This document shows, in pieces, positions 18,908 through 28,298 of a stretch of 64,000 nt of DNA. Position 1 is the first letter of the stretch; the number at the start of each line of letters is the position of its first letter. The notes below the pieces were generated by a model, which had not been told where the DNA came from, searched no databases, and saw only the letters and a list, made by a program, of their open reading frames with translations. The stretch is from Calidifontibacillus oryziterrae (GTDB lineage: Bacteria > Bacillota > Bacilli > Bacillales > Bacillaceae_J). The stretch is taken from positions 1-64,000 of the forward strand of contig NZ_ANOK01000005.1 of the NCBI RefSeq assembly GCF_000331575.1, in the 5' to 3' direction. The translations under genes were made by a program, and so were the position numbers.

Positions 18908-18962
18908 AAAAAAATGCATTGGCGAGAAGCTTTGACCGAATCACTCTGCCAATGCATTTTTT
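18908..18962. terminator. Bidirectional terminator between the binding protein and panE-like genes
   Basis: TGCATTGGC pairs with GCCAATGCA; flanking A-run and T-run allow use in both directions. It lies between convergent genes. Confidence 0.85.
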
Positions 18963-18988
18963 ATATGTTTCTATTAAAAAACGGTTCG

Positions 18989-19906
18989 TTAATATTGTAA
19001 TTCAATTAATTTAATTCGATCATATAACATTTCGTTAACTGGTGTGGCAACATTGTATTGCTTGCCAAGCTCTAGAATTGTTCCGGCAAATAAATCAACC
19101 TCACTAAAGCGCTTAGCTTCAACATCCTGTGCCATAGATGGCTTCCCTTCAGGACTTAAAGTCGCTAATACACTTAGCCAATAGTTCAAGTCAGCTTCAG
19201 TTAAATTGACCCCTTCCTTTTCAGACAAGGCCATAACCTCTCTCATAGCTGCAATCATTGTATCCCTTGCTTCCCCTTCATTTTGGATTAACCCATAATT
19301 TCCTTGGTAGACGGCAACCGTTTGATTGACACCAACGTTTAACATCAATTTACCCCAAAGTCGCTTGTACATATCAGTTACAGCCTCATAAGGAAGCTCC
19401 ACCTTTTCAAAAAATCTAGCAACGCTTTGGACCTTTTCGCTAACCACACCTGGATCCCGTTCTCCGAAAACTAGCATCCCCATATTATGGTATGTTAATT
19501 GATTTCCTTCTTTAACGGCATCCATGCCTTGGGCAACACAATATAAAATTTTATCCATACCATAAGTTTCACCAATAATACCTTCACTTGATATCCCATT
19601 TAAGGCAGATATAATAATCGTATTTTCACCGACGTGGTTTTTCGCGGCACTAATTGCATCCTTTAAGCCATTGTATTTCACAGTAAAAATAAGTAAGTCT
19701 GCTGGCTCACATTTTTCTTCCGGTGAAATATAGTTAAATTCACATTTTTCACCGTTACAAAAAACACCCGTTTCCTTATACCTTTGGATGCGGTCCTTAT
19801 CTGCGATTATTCTTAAAGCGTTCTTTGGCATTTTCTTCGCCAAATGACTACCAAATAAAATCCCTAATGCGCCTAGACCAATAATTGAAACAGTTTTTAT
19901 CTCCAT
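18989..19906 (-). CDS. Ketopantoate reductase family protein (ApbA/PanE)
   Basis: A 305-residue NADPH-dependent reductase of the 2-dehydropantoate 2-reductase family, pantoate-forming in CoA synthesis if it is a true PanE. N-terminal Rossmann motif IIGLGALGILFG; mid-protein the conserved catalytic Lys region KRLWGKLMLNVGVNQTVAV, and the C-terminal PSMAQDVEAKRFSEVD with the family's SMxQD motif and Glu. Many genomes hold several paralogues, so the substrate is uncertain. No pantothenate genes nearby. Confidence 0.8.
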   Translation of the reverse strand: MEIKTVSIIGLGALGILFGSHLAKKMPKNALRIIADKDRIQRYKETGVFCNGEKCEFNYISPEEKCEPADLLIFTVKYNGLKDAISAAKNHVGENTIIISALNGISSEGIIGETYGMDKILYCVAQGMDAVKEGNQLTYHNMGMLVFGERDPGVVSEKVQSVARFFEKVELPYEAVTDMYKRLWGKLMLNVGVNQTVAVYQGNYGLIQNEGEARDTMIAAMREVMALSEKEGVNLTEADLNYWLSVLATLSPEGKPSMAQDVEAKRFSEVDLFAGTILELGKQYNVATPVNEMLYDRIKLIELQY

Positions 19907-20053
19907 AGCAACCCCCGATTTCCATTCTTTTATGTAATTAAACTTTGTTATTTAAACTTTATCACAAAATTCCAAATTTTGAACCTTTCACGACTTAAGT
20001 CACGAGTATTCTCGCTCATGTAATAAAAAATTTCATTTTTGGAAATTTTATTG

Positions 20054-20099
20054 TTGATTTTTTTATTTTTTTTTATTAATATACCCTTATGGGTATATT
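20054..20099 (+). promoter_or_regulatory. Promoter overlapped by a CsoR/CstR-type operator
   Basis: TTGATT (20054-20059), 17 bp, TAATAT (20077-20082). A perfect 9+9 inverted repeat covers the -10: arms AATATACCC and GGGTATATT around TTAT (20078-20099). The ATACCC-N4-GGGTAT shape is that of CsoR-family repressors, which sense copper (CsoR) or persulfide (CstR). The gene for the repressor is not in the window. Confidence 0.6.
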
Positions 20100-20161
20100 T
20101 GAAATCGCCAATAAACAATTAAATCAACAATTTAATTATTATTATTAGGAGAGTGGTTTTT

Positions 20162-21376
20162 TTGGTAAAAAATTTAAAAGAAAAATATAGTCCGCTATAT
20201 TTTCTAGCTTCACTTGGTGCAGGGGGAATGGGAGTATCCTTTTTCATGTATTTTATGTTTTTAATCCCACATCCAGACTTTGGGATGCCGACGTTTAACC
20301 ATATTTATCCTTACCTAACAGGGGATAATAAAGTAGTAGCTGGTCTTATCGTATTTGTTACATTAGCAATTCTTTTCTTTGTTTTTAAGCATTTTCAATT
20401 ACTCATTTGGAATCTAAAGGAATATAGCCAGTTTAAGAAAACTTCTGCCTATCAGCAATTGCGCTCAAGCAATGCTGAAGTAACCTTAATGGCAATTCCT
20501 TTAACACTTGGAATGACTATTAATGGCATGTTTATATTAGGCGTGTTATTTGTACCAAATCTACTTAGTTTTATCGAATATTTATTCCCAGCAGCCATCG
20601 TAGCATTTTCTCTTGTAGGGATTTATGCATTACGTATTTTCGCAAGCTACTTTACTCGTTTTATAACAAATGGAGATTTTGACTTTGGTAAAAACAACAA
20701 CCTAAGCCAAATGATTGCAATTTTTGCATTTTCAATGATTTCTGTAGGATTAGCTGCTCCAGCAGCATTAAGTCATAATATTTATACATCAACGGTCGGC
20801 ATGTATCTATCGATTTTCTTTGGTACAGTTGCAGTATCCTTAGTGATTATCAAGCTTACGTTTGGTTTAAATTCAATATTTGCAAACGGTATCGGGAAGG
20901 AAGCGGCTCCTAGCCTTTGGATTATGATTCCTGTACTAACATTATTCGGAATTACTTTTGTACGGCTATTTTCTGGTGTAAACCATAACTTATTTCACAC
21001 CCAGCCAAGCCCGCATATTGTATTTTTAGTTTTATCAGTTTTTATTTCACTACAAATCATATTCGGATTAGTTGGATTTGTTGTAATGAGAAGGATTGGT
21101 TACTTTAAAGATTATGTATATGGCGATATGAACAGTCCTGCAAGCTTTACACTTGTATGTCCGTTTGTTGCATTTACAGTTTTAGGTATGTTCTTTATTG
21201 GTTGGGGTCTTGTCCAAACAGGAATTGTTGAAAAGTACACAATTGCTCACTATTCATTAATGATTCCGTTTGTGTTAAGCCAGATTAAGGGTATTGAGTT
21301 TATTTTCAGATTGAATAAAAAGAACCTTTATGCAAAAGCAACTAAAAGTGTACTAAAATCTAGTGTTGCAAACTAA
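20162..21376 (+). CDS. Polytopic membrane protein, possibly TsoY family
   Basis: A 404-residue integral membrane protein with about ten hydrophobic helices and no obvious soluble domain. The start LASLGAGGMGVSFFMYF and C-terminal segment SFTLVCPFVAFTVLGMFFIGW remind me of a family annotated TsoY, some members of which carry selenocysteine; here the candidate position is an ordinary Cys (Cys333). This assignment is from memory and weak. I chose the TTG at 20162, 9 bases behind AGGAG; the GTG at 20153 is too close to it. Regulation by a CsoR/CstR-type repressor is suggested by the operator at 20078-20099, hinting at copper or reactive sulfur. A 72-bp tandem repeat includes its stop codon. Confidence 0.55.
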   Translation: MVKNLKEKYSPLYFLASLGAGGMGVSFFMYFMFLIPHPDFGMPTFNHIYPYLTGDNKVVAGLIVFVTLAILFFVFKHFQLLIWNLKEYSQFKKTSAYQQLRSSNAEVTLMAIPLTLGMTINGMFILGVLFVPNLLSFIEYLFPAAIVAFSLVGIYALRIFASYFTRFITNGDFDFGKNNNLSQMIAIFAFSMISVGLAAPAALSHNIYTSTVGMYLSIFFGTVAVSLVIIKLTFGLNSIFANGIGKEAAPSLWIMIPVLTLFGITFVRLFSGVNHNLFHTQPSPHIVFLVLSVFISLQIIFGLVGFVVMRRIGYFKDYVYGDMNSPASFTLVCPFVAFTVLGMFFIGWGLVQTGIVEKYTIAHYSLMIPFVLSQIKGIEFIFRLNKKNLYAKATKSVLKSSVAN

Positions 21377-21544
21377 GAAACATAAGCTAGCAAAAATCAT
21401 ATCAAATCGATCCAATGTACTCACTTTTTCGTTCATGTTGCAAACTAAGAAACATAAGCTAGCAAAAATCATATCAAATCGATCCAATGTACTCACTTTT
21501 TCGTTCATGTTGCAAACTAAGAAACATAAGCTAGCAAAAATCAT
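21364..21544. repeat. 72-bp tandem repeat seeded on the 3' end of the membrane-protein gene
   Basis: Copies start at 21364, 21436 and 21508 (the last partial). The first bases of copy one are the final codons and stop of the preceding gene (TGTTGCAAACTAAG). Copies are virtually identical, pointing to recent duplication. Confidence 0.92.
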
Positions 21545-21590
21545 TATGATGATTATATGATAGCTTCGTATAAATTGATTTTTTAACATA

Positions 21591-21620
21591 ATAGACGCCC
21601 GAATAGGCGTCTATTTTTTT
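21591..21620 (+). terminator. Terminator after the 72-bp repeats
   Basis: ATAGACGCC pairs with GGCGTCTAT around CGAATA and is followed by TTTTTTTG. It ends the transcript of the upstream membrane-protein gene. Confidence 0.88.
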
Positions 21621-21737
21621 GTTACACTAGCGAAAATACTCACGACTGGTAACTGGTATTTTTGCCCGTACTTTCACAAGTCTTTTATTTTGTTACATTA
21701 GCGAGATTACTCACGCATTTGTCATGGTTGTTCAATG

Positions 21738-23105
21738 TTATGTTTTAAATTCTACAAATTGAACTTGGTTTTTCCCGGAAGCTTTTGCTTTATATAAAGC
21801 TTTATCTACCGCCAAAAATAAATCCTTCGGTGATCTGTTCATATCAGGAATTATCGACGCAACTCCAATACTAACTGTAACATATGGGCAAACTGCCGAG
21901 TATTTATTGGGGATTTTCAAGTCCTCAACTGCTTGTCGCAATTGAAGTGCCATATTGATCGCATCATCCTTTCCAAGATCAGGCATAATAACGACAAACT
22001 CTTCTCCCCCATAGCGAGCCGGCAAATCTCCGGCACGATTAAAGTAAGACTTAATGGTATGTGCGACTTGAATTAAACATTCATCACCAGCGCTATGTCC
22101 ATAATAATCATTAAATGCTTTGAAATTATCAATATCAACCATAAGTAACGAAATGGATCTCTCGTATCGTAAACAGCGATTCCATTCGATGAGGATAACT
22201 TTATCGTAATGTCTTCTATTCCATAAATCTGTTAAAGGATCCTTCAAAGTAAGCATGCGGAGAGCACTATTGGCTTTCTCAAGCTCTAGCTTCTGATGCT
22301 CGATTTTTTCCCGCGACTTTTGTAGTGCCTCGGTTCGTTTAATTACTAGCTCATCAAGATGACTATTCATTTCTTTGAGCTTTGCCGTCATAACTTCTTC
22401 ATTCTCAAGTACTTCTGAATACTTTTGAGCTAGGACTAACGAGTTTGCAAACACGAAGATTAATTGGCCGACAGAAGACAAGTTCCCTGTCCTACACACC
22501 GTTCTTATAAAAGAGTTACCATGATCATTCATCCATATACTTAAAAAAATAATGTCATTCAAGCTTGTTACTATTAATGCTAGTGCTCCAACAATAATTA
22601 TGTTAATTCCCTTTTCTTTTTGCCGAAAAATTTTTATGAAATTAAGTAAGATAAAAATAATGACACAAAACGTAAAAACTTGAAATGCTGGATTAAAAAC
22701 TGTAAAAATTTTTGCAGGGGTCAAAACAACAATGGTGCTAAAGATAATGCCTACAATGCTTATGAATCTTACAATTTTGGAATGAAAGCCGTTTTGAAAA
22801 ACAGATTTAAAATAGCATATGATTAATGGAACACCTAAATAAAAAGTAAGGGTTTGTATTTTATGAGCTAACTCCCAACTAAAGTTTGGAAATAGATAAA
22901 TAAAAAACCTTTCTCCAACTAACAGCGTTCTTAAGCCAATTAGAAGACAGAACAATCCAAAAAATAAAGATGACCTATTCTTTTTCCTAAAGAAAAATAA
23001 CGCAAGATGATAGGCTCCAATAATTGTTAAACTCCCAAATAAGAAAAGCTCATAAGCTATATTTTTATCGCGCATAGCCATTATTTGCTGTTCATTTCCA
23101 ATCAT
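21738..23105 (-). CDS. 7TM diguanylate cyclase (7TMR-DISM/GGDEF), C-terminal part of a split receptor
   Basis: A 455-residue membrane enzyme predicted to make c-di-GMP from GTP. Seven hydrophobic helices (about 17-235) of the 7TMR-DISM type, a coiled coil (about 240-285), and a GGDEF domain (about 290-455). The active site reads GGEEF, with LTDLWNRRHYD, MVDIDNFKAFND and the final ALYKAKASGKN motif, so activity is likely. Its ATG overlaps the stop of the upstream lipoprotein gene (ATGA). In homologues I know, sensor, 7TM and GGDEF are one chain; see the findings for the G-run frameshift. Confidence 0.85.
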   Translation of the reverse strand: MIGNEQQIMAMRDKNIAYELFLFGSLTIIGAYHLALFFFRKKNRSSLFFGLFCLLIGLRTLLVGERFFIYLFPNFSWELAHKIQTLTFYLGVPLIICYFKSVFQNGFHSKIVRFISIVGIIFSTIVVLTPAKIFTVFNPAFQVFTFCVIIFILLNFIKIFRQKEKGINIIIVGALALIVTSLNDIIFLSIWMNDHGNSFIRTVCRTGNLSSVGQLIFVFANSLVLAQKYSEVLENEEVMTAKLKEMNSHLDELVIKRTEALQKSREKIEHQKLELEKANSALRMLTLKDPLTDLWNRRHYDKVILIEWNRCLRYERSISLLMVDIDNFKAFNDYYGHSAGDECLIQVAHTIKSYFNRAGDLPARYGGEEFVVIMPDLGKDDAINMALQLRQAVEDLKIPNKYSAVCPYVTVSIGVASIIPDMNRSPKDLFLAVDKALYKAKASGKNQVQFVEFKT

Positions 23106-23668
23106 GAGGCCTTCAAGTATCCCCCACTGCGATGATAAAAGTTAGATACTTGGATTACAACTTCATTGACCCCTTGTTGTGCTTCAAAAAAAGCAACCTG
23201 TGGAAGATACTGTGCCGTCATTTCCGTTCTATTAGCACCAACCTTGCCAGCAGAAGCGATAAGTTGTTCATTAACCCAGAGCCTATATATAGTAAAGATT
23301 CTTGGAAGTTTGATCGCTAATCTTGAATTACCGTTAGTTGTGAAATGTAACCGAAAAGTAGCATACCCATCTCCAGTTAATGGTTGGTTATTGATTGTAA
23401 ACTTGTTCCATGATTGCGGAATGGTAATGTAGCCGGTTCTTTCAATTTCTCCGTTGTGAAATTCCTGCGGTTCAAGTAGCTGATTCCAGTAAAATTCCCA
23501 TTGTCCATCTAACCTAACAGCCTCTTTCTCTGACTGCCATTCTGATAAATTTAGACTACCTTCCTTAGCAGTGGCGTAATGGACCGAATAGTCATTAGAG
23601 CAGCCTCCCAAAGATAAAACAATTGCTATAAATAATAAACTACATGTCAGAAACCATTTATTTACCAT
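23102..23668 (-). CDS. Lipoprotein with galactose-binding-like sensor domain, N-terminal part of the split 7TM receptor
   Basis: 188 residues. A lipoprotein signal with lipobox LSLGGC (Cys23) is followed by a beta-sandwich domain (about 40-180) with WQSEKEAVRLDGQWEFYWNQLL and YRLWVNEQLIASAGKVG, typical of the 7TMR-DISM extracellular domain that precedes seven helices. It ends NFYHRSGGYLKAS; in the neighbouring frame the sequence would continue GILEGL and join the 7TM-GGDEF protein. Either a frameshifted gene or two coupled genes (4-bp ATGA overlap). Confidence 0.7.
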   Translation of the reverse strand: MVNKWFLTCSLLFIAIVLSLGGCSNDYSVHYATAKEGSLNLSEWQSEKEAVRLDGQWEFYWNQLLEPQEFHNGEIERTGYITIPQSWNKFTINNQPLTGDGYATFRLHFTTNGNSRLAIKLPRIFTIYRLWVNEQLIASAGKVGANRTEMTAQYLPQVAFFEAQQGVNEVVIQVSNFYHRSGGYLKAS

Positions 23669-23699
23669 TAGGAGATCCCCTCTTCCAGGAATAGCAATT

Positions 23700-24297
23700 G
23701 CAGAACTATACTTAACGATGCTTTAGGAGTACAGAACCGATCGTTACGTAGGAAAACGAAAATGGTACTTTATGAGTACGGAAATGATACCTTATGAATA
23801 CGGAAGCGATACCTTATGAGTATGGAAATGGTACTTTATGAATACGGAAGCGATACCTTATGAGTACGGAAATGATACCTTATGAATACGGAAGCGGTAC
23901 CCTATGAGTACGGAAACGATACCTTATGAATACGGAAGCGATACCTTATGAGTACGGAAATGATACCTTATGAATACAGAAGCGATACCTAGAAATCGAA
24001 AATGGTACTTTATGAATACGGAAGCGATACCTTATGAATACAGAAGCGATACCTAGAAAACGAAAATGGTACTTTATGAGTACGGACACGATTCTTTATG
24101 AGTACGGAAACGATACCTTATGAGTACGGAAATGATACCTTATGAATACGGAAGCGATACCTTATGAGTACGGAAATGATACCTTATGAGTACGGAAATG
24201 ATACCTTATGAATACGGAAGCGGTACCCTATGAGTACGGAAACGATACCTTATGAATACGGAAGCGATACCTAGAAAACGAAAATGGTACTTTATGG
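23700..24297. repeat. 22-bp tandem array, about 27 copies
   Basis: A unit like TTATGAATACGGAAGCGATACC is repeated with two alternating variants (GAATACGGAAGCG and GAGTACGGAAATG) and some shorter interruptions (AGAAAACGAAAATGGTAC). It fills the gap between the lipoprotein gene and the terminator of the Lon-like gene. No stable frame or gene seen. Confidence 0.92.
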
Positions 24298-24311
24298 CAT
24301 ACATATATACA

Positions 24312-24348
24312 AAAAGGCACCTGATTGTTAACATCTTAGGTGCCTTTT
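24312..24348. terminator. Terminator between the 22-bp array and the Lon-like gene
   Basis: AAAAGGCACCT pairs with AGGTGCCTTTT around a 15-base loop. Symmetric A and T tracts allow bidirectional use; it lies 164 bp past the lon-like stop. Confidence 0.8.
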
Positions 24349-24511
24349 CGGTCATTTTTTTGAAAACTGCTTATTAATATACAGTTATCCAATCCATATT
24401 CTTTTTCTACATGATATCTTAATGCATTTCTTATTCGACAAATAATGACAATATTCCTGCTCGAACGAACAAACTTTAAAAGCTTAGTACTAATTTGCTC
24501 AAACGCTACCT

Positions 24512-26992
24512 CTATTTCTTTTTTGCTGATTCAAACATCTTTGTAAATCGTTCTTCAACTCTCGAAAAAATAGTATTAGGCGCATACTTTCCTTTTTCGT
24601 TACGAATATTCCCAGCACTGATTCCAGTTAGAATTTCAATTCCTTCAGCAATATGACCGATCGCCCAAATATTAAATTTTCCGTACTTTACAGCCTCAAC
24701 GACATCATTTTCAAGCATTAAATTTTGAACATTTTGTTTTGGAATAATAACTCCTTGATAACCAGTTAAGCCTCTCTCACTGCAAATATGGAAAAATCCT
24801 TCTATTTTCTCATTCACACCACCGATTGGTTGAATTTCTCCCCATTGATTTACAGAGCCTGTTACAGCAATACCTTGATTAATTGGTACTTCAGCTAACG
24901 AAGAGAGCAGAACATATAACTCCGTGCTTGAAGCACTATCTCCATCAATCGGGGAATACGTTTGCTCAAACGTAATACTTGCAGACAAAGGGATTGGACG
25001 GTTTTTTGCAAATTCACCGGAAAGGAACCCAGTTAGGATCATCATTCCTTTATTATGAATTTGTCCGCTTAAGGCAGCTTCTCTTTCAATATTCATAATC
25101 CCACTTTTACCTACATACGTCTGTGCAGTAATCTTCGTCGGAATTCCAAATACAGAATCCCTTGTTCCTAATACAGCTAAGCCATTAATTTGCCCTACTC
25201 GATAACCATCTGTTTCAACCATGATCGTTTCGTTCTTTATCATTTCTCGATATTGTTCAGTTACATGATTTGATCGTTGCATTTTTTCGGAAAGTGCTTT
25301 TTCGACATGTTGTTTGTCAACAACAGTTTCATTCTCGACCTTTGCCCAATAGCTTGACTCAACAAGCACCTTTGTTATTTCTTGAAAATCAGTCGTTAGC
25401 TTTGACTGCTCCTCAACTAAACGGGAGCTATAATCAATAACCTTGGCAATTGCGCGTCGGTGGAACGGTAATAGTCCTTCTCTCTCTACATAATTTTTTA
25501 CAAACCGCGCAAGCTTCCAACTGTTTTCTTTATCCTTGTCCATAACCGTTACAAATTCCACTTTAACTTTAAAGAGCTTATGGAAGTCTTCATCATAAAT
25601 AGAAAGGAAATCAAATAAATAGTAGGATCCAATAATAATGACCTTTATATCTAATGGTATTGGCTCCGGCTTAAGCCCGCTAGTTGGTACTACACCATTA
25701 TCCTCATATAAATTTTCAATTTGAATGCTACCCGTTTGTAGCGTTCTTTTTAAACGAGTCCAAGCATTTGGATGCTGCAGTAGCTCTGCAGCTTGAAGCA
25801 CTAAATAACCACCGTTAGCTAAGTGCAGTGCACCTGGCTTTACTAAAGAGAAATCAGTGACCCAGCTACCAAGGGATCCGCGGTACTCTACTTTCCCAAA
25901 TAAATTATGGTAGGTTGGATTCGTTTCATAAATAACCGGTGCACCCTTTAAGCTTCGATTATTTACAAATAAATTAACCGTATAACGATGGAGATCCTTC
26001 TCTTTTGAACCTATAAGAAGGTTCATAATATTTTGCTGTTCATCCTGCTCTGGCTCGACAAAGAACGAATAGTGCCTTACAATATCGTGAAAATATGCTT
26101 CTAAGTATTCCATCACCTTTTTATTCTCTTGATACGTCTCATAAAGCGGTTGAAAAAGGCCTTCAATTGATTTTGCAGCTGCTTCCATCATAAACTGTGT
26201 AATCATTTTCCGCAGCTTTTCTTCTACTTTAAGAATTTGATAGACAGTTTCATCAATTTTCGTCTCAACTACTCTTTCTCGCTCTTTTATCAAATCCTTG
26301 TTAGCATCAGACAGAAGCTCGTACTCCTTCATATCCATCGGTCTACCAAAAAATAATGGGATTGTCTCAACCCCTTCGGGAGTCCTTTCAATTTTTATTT
26401 GATTTTCTAGAGCAAATATATCCGTTTGTTCCCAAAGTTCTTCAATTTCATTTCTAAAATCATCAAATATCTTACGTTTATCTTTTTCAAATAACTCACT
26501 AGTAAAGGCTGAGCGAATATTTCTCTCAATATCAATTAATAACACTTCAATTTCACGTTGAAACTTTTGTCCTAACCCTGCAGGAAAATGAATAGCTAAT
26601 GGCATATCAGGGTTTTCAAAATTGTAAACATAGCAGATATCATTCGGTATCTTTCGTTCTTTCGCCTGTTTTGTCACACTATCCATTGTATATGTCAGCC
26701 GGCCGGAACCTGAAGGACCAACTACAAAAATATTATAACCTGATTGTTGAACTGCCAAGCCAAATTCCATCGCTTTCTCCGCTCGCTTCTGTCCTATCAT
26801 TTCATTCGGTAGCTTTTCGAGTTCAGCTGTTGTCTCAAACGGAAATGTAGTTGGATCAAACTCTGGTCGTAGCTTTGCAGTCGGAACTCTATGTACTGAT
26901 AAAACATTCTCATATTCTTCCCTATTCATTGCAAGCAACTCCTTTCGAAAATTTTGGGCTACTTTTTGGTTTTCCCTTATCTTCTTCATCAT
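24512..26992 (-). CDS. Lon-related ATP-dependent protease (AAA-32/S16)
   Basis: An 826-residue cytoplasmic protease. The N-terminal AAA part has a P-loop of the form GPSGSGRLTY (Arg replaces the usual Lys, as is common in this family), then a long coiled-coil insert (about 170-300), and a second ATPase core with KPGALHLANGGYLVLQA. The C-terminal S16 domain (about 590-790) has the catalytic Ser in DGDSASSTEL and the Lys in GGVNEKIEGF, so the dyad is intact. It is not the canonical lon or lonB. The monocistronic gene lies between two large tandem arrays. Confidence 0.88.
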   Translation of the reverse strand: MMKKIRENQKVAQNFRKELLAMNREEYENVLSVHRVPTAKLRPEFDPTTFPFETTAELEKLPNEMIGQKRAEKAMEFGLAVQQSGYNIFVVGPSGSGRLTYTMDSVTKQAKERKIPNDICYVYNFENPDMPLAIHFPAGLGQKFQREIEVLLIDIERNIRSAFTSELFEKDKRKIFDDFRNEIEELWEQTDIFALENQIKIERTPEGVETIPLFFGRPMDMKEYELLSDANKDLIKERERVVETKIDETVYQILKVEEKLRKMITQFMMEAAAKSIEGLFQPLYETYQENKKVMEYLEAYFHDIVRHYSFFVEPEQDEQQNIMNLLIGSKEKDLHRYTVNLFVNNRSLKGAPVIYETNPTYHNLFGKVEYRGSLGSWVTDFSLVKPGALHLANGGYLVLQAAELLQHPNAWTRLKRTLQTGSIQIENLYEDNGVVPTSGLKPEPIPLDIKVIIIGSYYLFDFLSIYDEDFHKLFKVKVEFVTVMDKDKENSWKLARFVKNYVEREGLLPFHRRAIAKVIDYSSRLVEEQSKLTTDFQEITKVLVESSYWAKVENETVVDKQHVEKALSEKMQRSNHVTEQYREMIKNETIMVETDGYRVGQINGLAVLGTRDSVFGIPTKITAQTYVGKSGIMNIEREAALSGQIHNKGMMILTGFLSGEFAKNRPIPLSASITFEQTYSPIDGDSASSTELYVLLSSLAEVPINQGIAVTGSVNQWGEIQPIGGVNEKIEGFFHICSERGLTGYQGVIIPKQNVQNLMLENDVVEAVKYGKFNIWAIGHIAEGIEILTGISAGNIRNEKGKYAPNTIFSRVEERFTKMFESAKKK

Positions 26993-27204
26993 AAATTTAT
27001 TACACCTAATAGTATTGCTTCAAAATTTTATAGTAAATAACATATTCTACCTAATTTTCTCAATGATACTTAGAAATTACAAGGTAAAATTACTTACCGT
27101 AATCTCTGTGATGCTCAATTAGACCGCTTGAACTATTGAAAAGTAAATATTGGTCCGAACTTGGTGTAACTTTAGATAGGAATTAGATTGAAGGACAAAA
27201 ATAA

Positions 27205-28009
27205 GTCCGAACTCAGCCCCAGTTCGGACAGGAAATCCCCAATACTGCTAAATCGTGTCCGAACTCAGCCCCAGTTCGGACAGGAAATCCCCAGAATTGC
27301 TAAATCGTGTCCGAACTTAGCCCTAATTCGGACAGGAAATCCCCAGAACTGCTAAATCGTGTCCGAACTTAGCCCTAATTCGGACAGGAAATCCCCAGAA
27401 CTGCTTAATCGTGTCCGAACTTAGCCCCAGTTCGGACAGGAAATCCCCAGAACTGCTTAATCGTGTCCGAACTCAGCCCCAGTTCGGACAGGAAATCCCC
27501 AATACGACTAAATCGTGTCCGAACTCAGCTCTTGTTCGGACAGGAAATCCCCAGAACTGCTTAATCGTGTCCGAACTCAGCCCCAGTTCGGACAGGAAAT
27601 CCCCAGAACTGCTAAATCGTGTCCGAACTCAGCCCCAGTTCGGACAGGAAATCCCCAGAACTGCTAAATCGTGTCCGAACTCAGTCCCAGTTCAGACAGG
27701 AAATCCCCAGAACTGCTTAATCGTGTCCGAACCCAGCCCCAGTTCGGACAGGAAATCCCCAGAACTGCTAAATCGTGTCCGAACCCAGCCCCAGTTCGGA
27801 CAGGAAATCCCCAGAACTGCTTAATCGTGTCCGAACTCAGCCCCAGTTCGGACAGGAAATCCCCAGAACTGCTTAATCGTGTCCGAACTCAGCCCCAGTT
27901 CGGACAGGAAATCCCCAGAACTGCTAAATCGTGTCCGAACTCAGCCCCAGTTCGGACAGGAAATCCCCAGAACTGCTAAATCGTGTCCGAACTCAGCCCC
28001 AGTTCGGAC
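27205..28009. repeat. 52-bp tandem array, 16 copies, each with a 9-bp hairpin
   Basis: Unit starts at 27205 and every 52 bp to 27985. Each copy contains the inverted repeat GTCCGAACT-N7-AGTTCGGAC (loop usually CAGCCCC) and a linker with GGAAATCCCCAGAACTGC. Because 52 is not a multiple of 3, all frames remain open for a while, which produces spurious frames rich in Pro-Gln-Ser-Arg. The region 26993-28291 contains no gene. Confidence 0.95.
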
Positions 28010-28103
28010 AACTTTGGAGAATTTATGACATTTCGTGTCCTAGCGCATTCTAACTCCATTCAAATATTTGAAACACTACAATTTTATAAGAAAACACCTT
28101 CAA

Positions 28104-28146
28104 CAAAAACGGCATGGTAAAATCGGTATTCGATTTACCATGCCGT
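28104..28146 (-). terminator. Terminator downstream of nirK
   Basis: ACGGCATGGTAAA pairs with TTTACCATGCCGT around a 12-base loop, followed leftwards by TTTTTG. It follows nirK on the minus strand. Confidence 0.85.
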
Positions 28147-28188
28147 TCCTAAATTAATTGTCCTATATACGTTAATGTTCTGCTTTAT

Positions 28189-28298
28189 TGTTTCTATCAT
28201 CAATATATCTAAATCTAATTTAATGCTACGTTAAAACGTAATGATAAAGTGTGGGCGAGTTGTTTCTATCATCAATGTATCTAAATCTACTTTAATGT
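28189..28298. repeat. Direct duplication of the nirK 3' end
   Basis: A ~38-bp sequence beginning TTGTTTCTATCATCAATATA appears at about 28189-28226 and 28259-28297, with two differences. The second copy carries the nirK stop codon. Confidence 0.8.

Noticed and set aside
18753..18944. Gln/His-rich minus-strand protein
   Set aside because: Produced by the GTTGAT hexanucleotide repeat; no start signal or relatives.
21353..21589. Frames across the 72-bp repeat on both strands
   Set aside because: Since 72 is a multiple of three, the repeat gives repeated peptides on both strands; there is no start site.
27411..27979. Long Pro/Gln/Ser/Arg-rich frames of 102-137 residues
   Set aside because: They are translations of the 52-bp non-coding array. 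The unit is not a multiple of three and each copy is a hairpin; no ribosome-binding site.
27205..28009. CRISPR array
   Set aside because: The units are contiguous 52-bp copies with no unique spacers, and no cas gene is nearby. The 22-, 29- and 50-bp arrays fail for the same reason.
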